From assembly GCF_002797325.1 (NCBI RefSeq), contig NZ_KZ454938.1, positions 2,616,267-2,680,266 of the forward strand: DNA of 64,000 nt, read 5' to 3'. Origin of the DNA: Bacillus sp. FJAT-45037 (lineage in GTDB: Bacteria > Bacillota > Bacilli > Bacillales > Bacillaceae_D). Below are positions 63,963 to 64,000 of the stretch, piece by piece (position 1 is the first letter of the stretch; each line of letters begins with the position of its first letter). The notes beneath the pieces were generated by a model that saw only the letters and a list, made by a program, of their open reading frames with translations, was not told the origin of the DNA and ran no database searches. The translations under genes were made by a program, and so were the position numbers.

Positions 63963-64000
63963 ATTATCTAAGTCTAATTCTATCTTTCCCTTCTTGATAC

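Overview
The window is chromosomal DNA from a low-to-moderate GC, spore-forming Firmicute of the family Bacillaceae. It is most likely an alkaliphile of the Bacillus/Alkalihalobacillus type. The gene order ftsE-cccB-yitT-prfB-secA-hpf, then flagellar genes, then flgL-flgK-flgN-flgM-yvyF-comFC-comFA-degV-degU-degS-yvyE, is the ftsE-to-degS neighbourhood of Bacillus subtilis. Several exported proteins are very acidic, which fits an alkaliphile but does not prove it. No rRNA, tRNA or CRISPR array was seen.

Region 1 (1-10.2 kb) holds cell-division ATPase ftsE (cut by the window edge), cytochrome c-551 lipoprotein cccB, a YitT-family membrane protein, prfB with its programmed +1 frameshift, secA, hpf with a near-consensus sigma-B promoter, a cold-shock gene and an acidic lipoprotein. 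Between secA and hpf sit two plus-strand accessory genes: a response regulator without its DNA-binding domain and a DUF1906-like protein. They are separated by an array of five GCGCGRAAA words at exact 21-bp spacing.

Region 2 (10.2-16.1 kb) is a catabolic operon (iron alcohol dehydrogenase, permease, succinate-semialdehyde-type dehydrogenase). It is preceded by a consensus sigma-54 promoter and by the gene of its probable enhancer-binding activator.

Region 3 (16.1-42.7 kb) is the motility region. The late genes fliT, fliS, flaG and fliD, small accessory genes and two divergent flagellins have several sigma-D promoters. Between the flagellins lies an AT-rich glycosylation island: a DUF2920 hydrolase, pseI, a formyltransferase-fold gene, pseG, pseF, pseC, pseB and a Maf-type flagellin glycosyltransferase. 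Together these would make CMP-pseudaminic acid, possibly with a 7-N-formyl group, and attach it to flagellin. The second flagellin is flanked by two ~380-bp direct repeats carrying sigma-D promoters. The left edge of the island holds an IS30-type transposase fragment and a hairpin-rich non-coding tract. csrA, fliW and a CsrA-type hairpin in the main hag leader make up the FliW-CsrA-Hag circuit. flgL, flgK, flgN, flgM, yvyF, comFC and comFA follow; comFB is absent.

Region 4 (42.8-47.9 kb) holds a DegV-family protein, the DegS-DegU two-component system, yvyE, pyroglutamyl peptidase and an Lrp-type regulator. A six-unit 21-bp tandem repeat lies between comFA and degV.

Region 5 (48.0-60.2 kb) holds two consecutive peptide ABC-transporter operons with the same gene order (ATPase D, ATPase F, binding lipoprotein, permease B, permease C).

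Region 6 (60.5-64 kb) holds cell-envelope genes on the plus strand: an LCP cell-wall polymer ligase, an exported SH3b protein and an exported SpoIID/LytB protein with a related SH3b domain.
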